Assembly (NCBI RefSeq): GCF_011753055.1
Contig: NZ_VWWJ01000040.1
Span: 1 to 51,638, forward strand
From: Burkholderia sp. Ax-1719
GTDB taxonomy: Bacteria > Pseudomonadota > Gammaproteobacteria > Burkholderiales > Burkholderiaceae
Reading direction: 5' to 3'
Length of the DNA stretch: 51,638 nucleotides
The notes beneath the pieces are model-generated. The model was not told where the DNA came from, ran no database searches, and worked only from the letters and a program-made list of their open reading frames with translations. How positions within the stretch are numbered: position 1 is the first letter of the stretch; each line of letters begins with the position of its first letter. Below are positions 51,557 to 51,638 of the stretch, piece after piece. The translations under genes were made by a program, and so were the position numbers.

Positions 51557-51638
51557 CTCGTTTCTCTGCTGCAGACGCAGCAACGCAGAACCCGCCGGTA
51601 GCTGGATCGCTGGTGTGAAGTTCGCGGATCGATCTTTA

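Overview
The window is a GC-rich chromosomal segment of a betaproteobacterium. Gene content and order point to the Burkholderiaceae, and most likely to the Paraburkholderia/Burkholderia/Caballeronia group: sigma factor-DUF3619 next to ilvIHC-psd-pssA-leuA, rpsO-pnp-qor-tpiA-secG-tRNA-Leu-nuoA-N-DUF2818, and several Burkholderiales families (DUF2818, DUF1178, DUF2863). This assignment comes from reading gene families, not from a search. Nearly all of it is core housekeeping DNA. I saw no insertion sequence, prophage, CRISPR array or integron.

Layout. (1) 1-782, minus strand: a small sigma factor overlapping a DUF3619 gene that runs off the left edge. (2) 1137-8466: branched-chain amino acid synthesis (ilvI, ilvH, ilvC, leuA) with the phosphatidylethanolamine pair psd-pssA between ilvC and leuA. 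A candidate leucine attenuator with a leaderless leader peptide precedes leuA. (3) 8494-10494: a lipoprotein with two BamE-like units, divergent from a lone branched-chain amino acid-type binding protein. (4) 10514-16275: rpsO, pnp, a quinone oxidoreductase, tpiA, secG and tRNA-Leu(GAG), separated by strong promoters and terminators. (5) 16389-31788: the complete 14-gene complex I operon nuoA-N with DUF2818 at its end. (6) 31867-32502: an ADP-sugar Nudix hydrolase. (7) 32627-43090: two acyl-CoA catabolism operons and several single genes. The plus-strand operon encodes DUF1178, a two-subunit (PimC/PimD-like) acyl-CoA dehydrogenase and two MaoC hydratases. The minus-strand operon encodes an enoyl-CoA isomerase/hydratase, a histidine phosphatase, an APH-type kinase and an ACAD10/11-like dehydrogenase. 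(8) 43125-51224: a methionine-type aminotransferase, PIN protein, YaaA, M14 carboxypeptidase, a Lys/Ser-rich secreted protein, an ECF-type permease coupled to an atypical LuxR regulator, and DUF2863. (9) The right edge carries a strong promoter of rRNA-operon type, so an rrn operon probably begins just outside the window.

The most interesting items are the leuA leader (three rare CTA codons in a peptide predicted to start at the first nucleotide of the mRNA) and the kinase-phosphatase-dehydrogenase-isomerase operon. The latter looks like a split version of the eukaryotic ACAD10/ACAD11 4-hydroxyacyl-CoA system. The promoters of both acyl-CoA operons share an 8-base core, ACGACCGT, suggesting one TetR-type regulator controls both.
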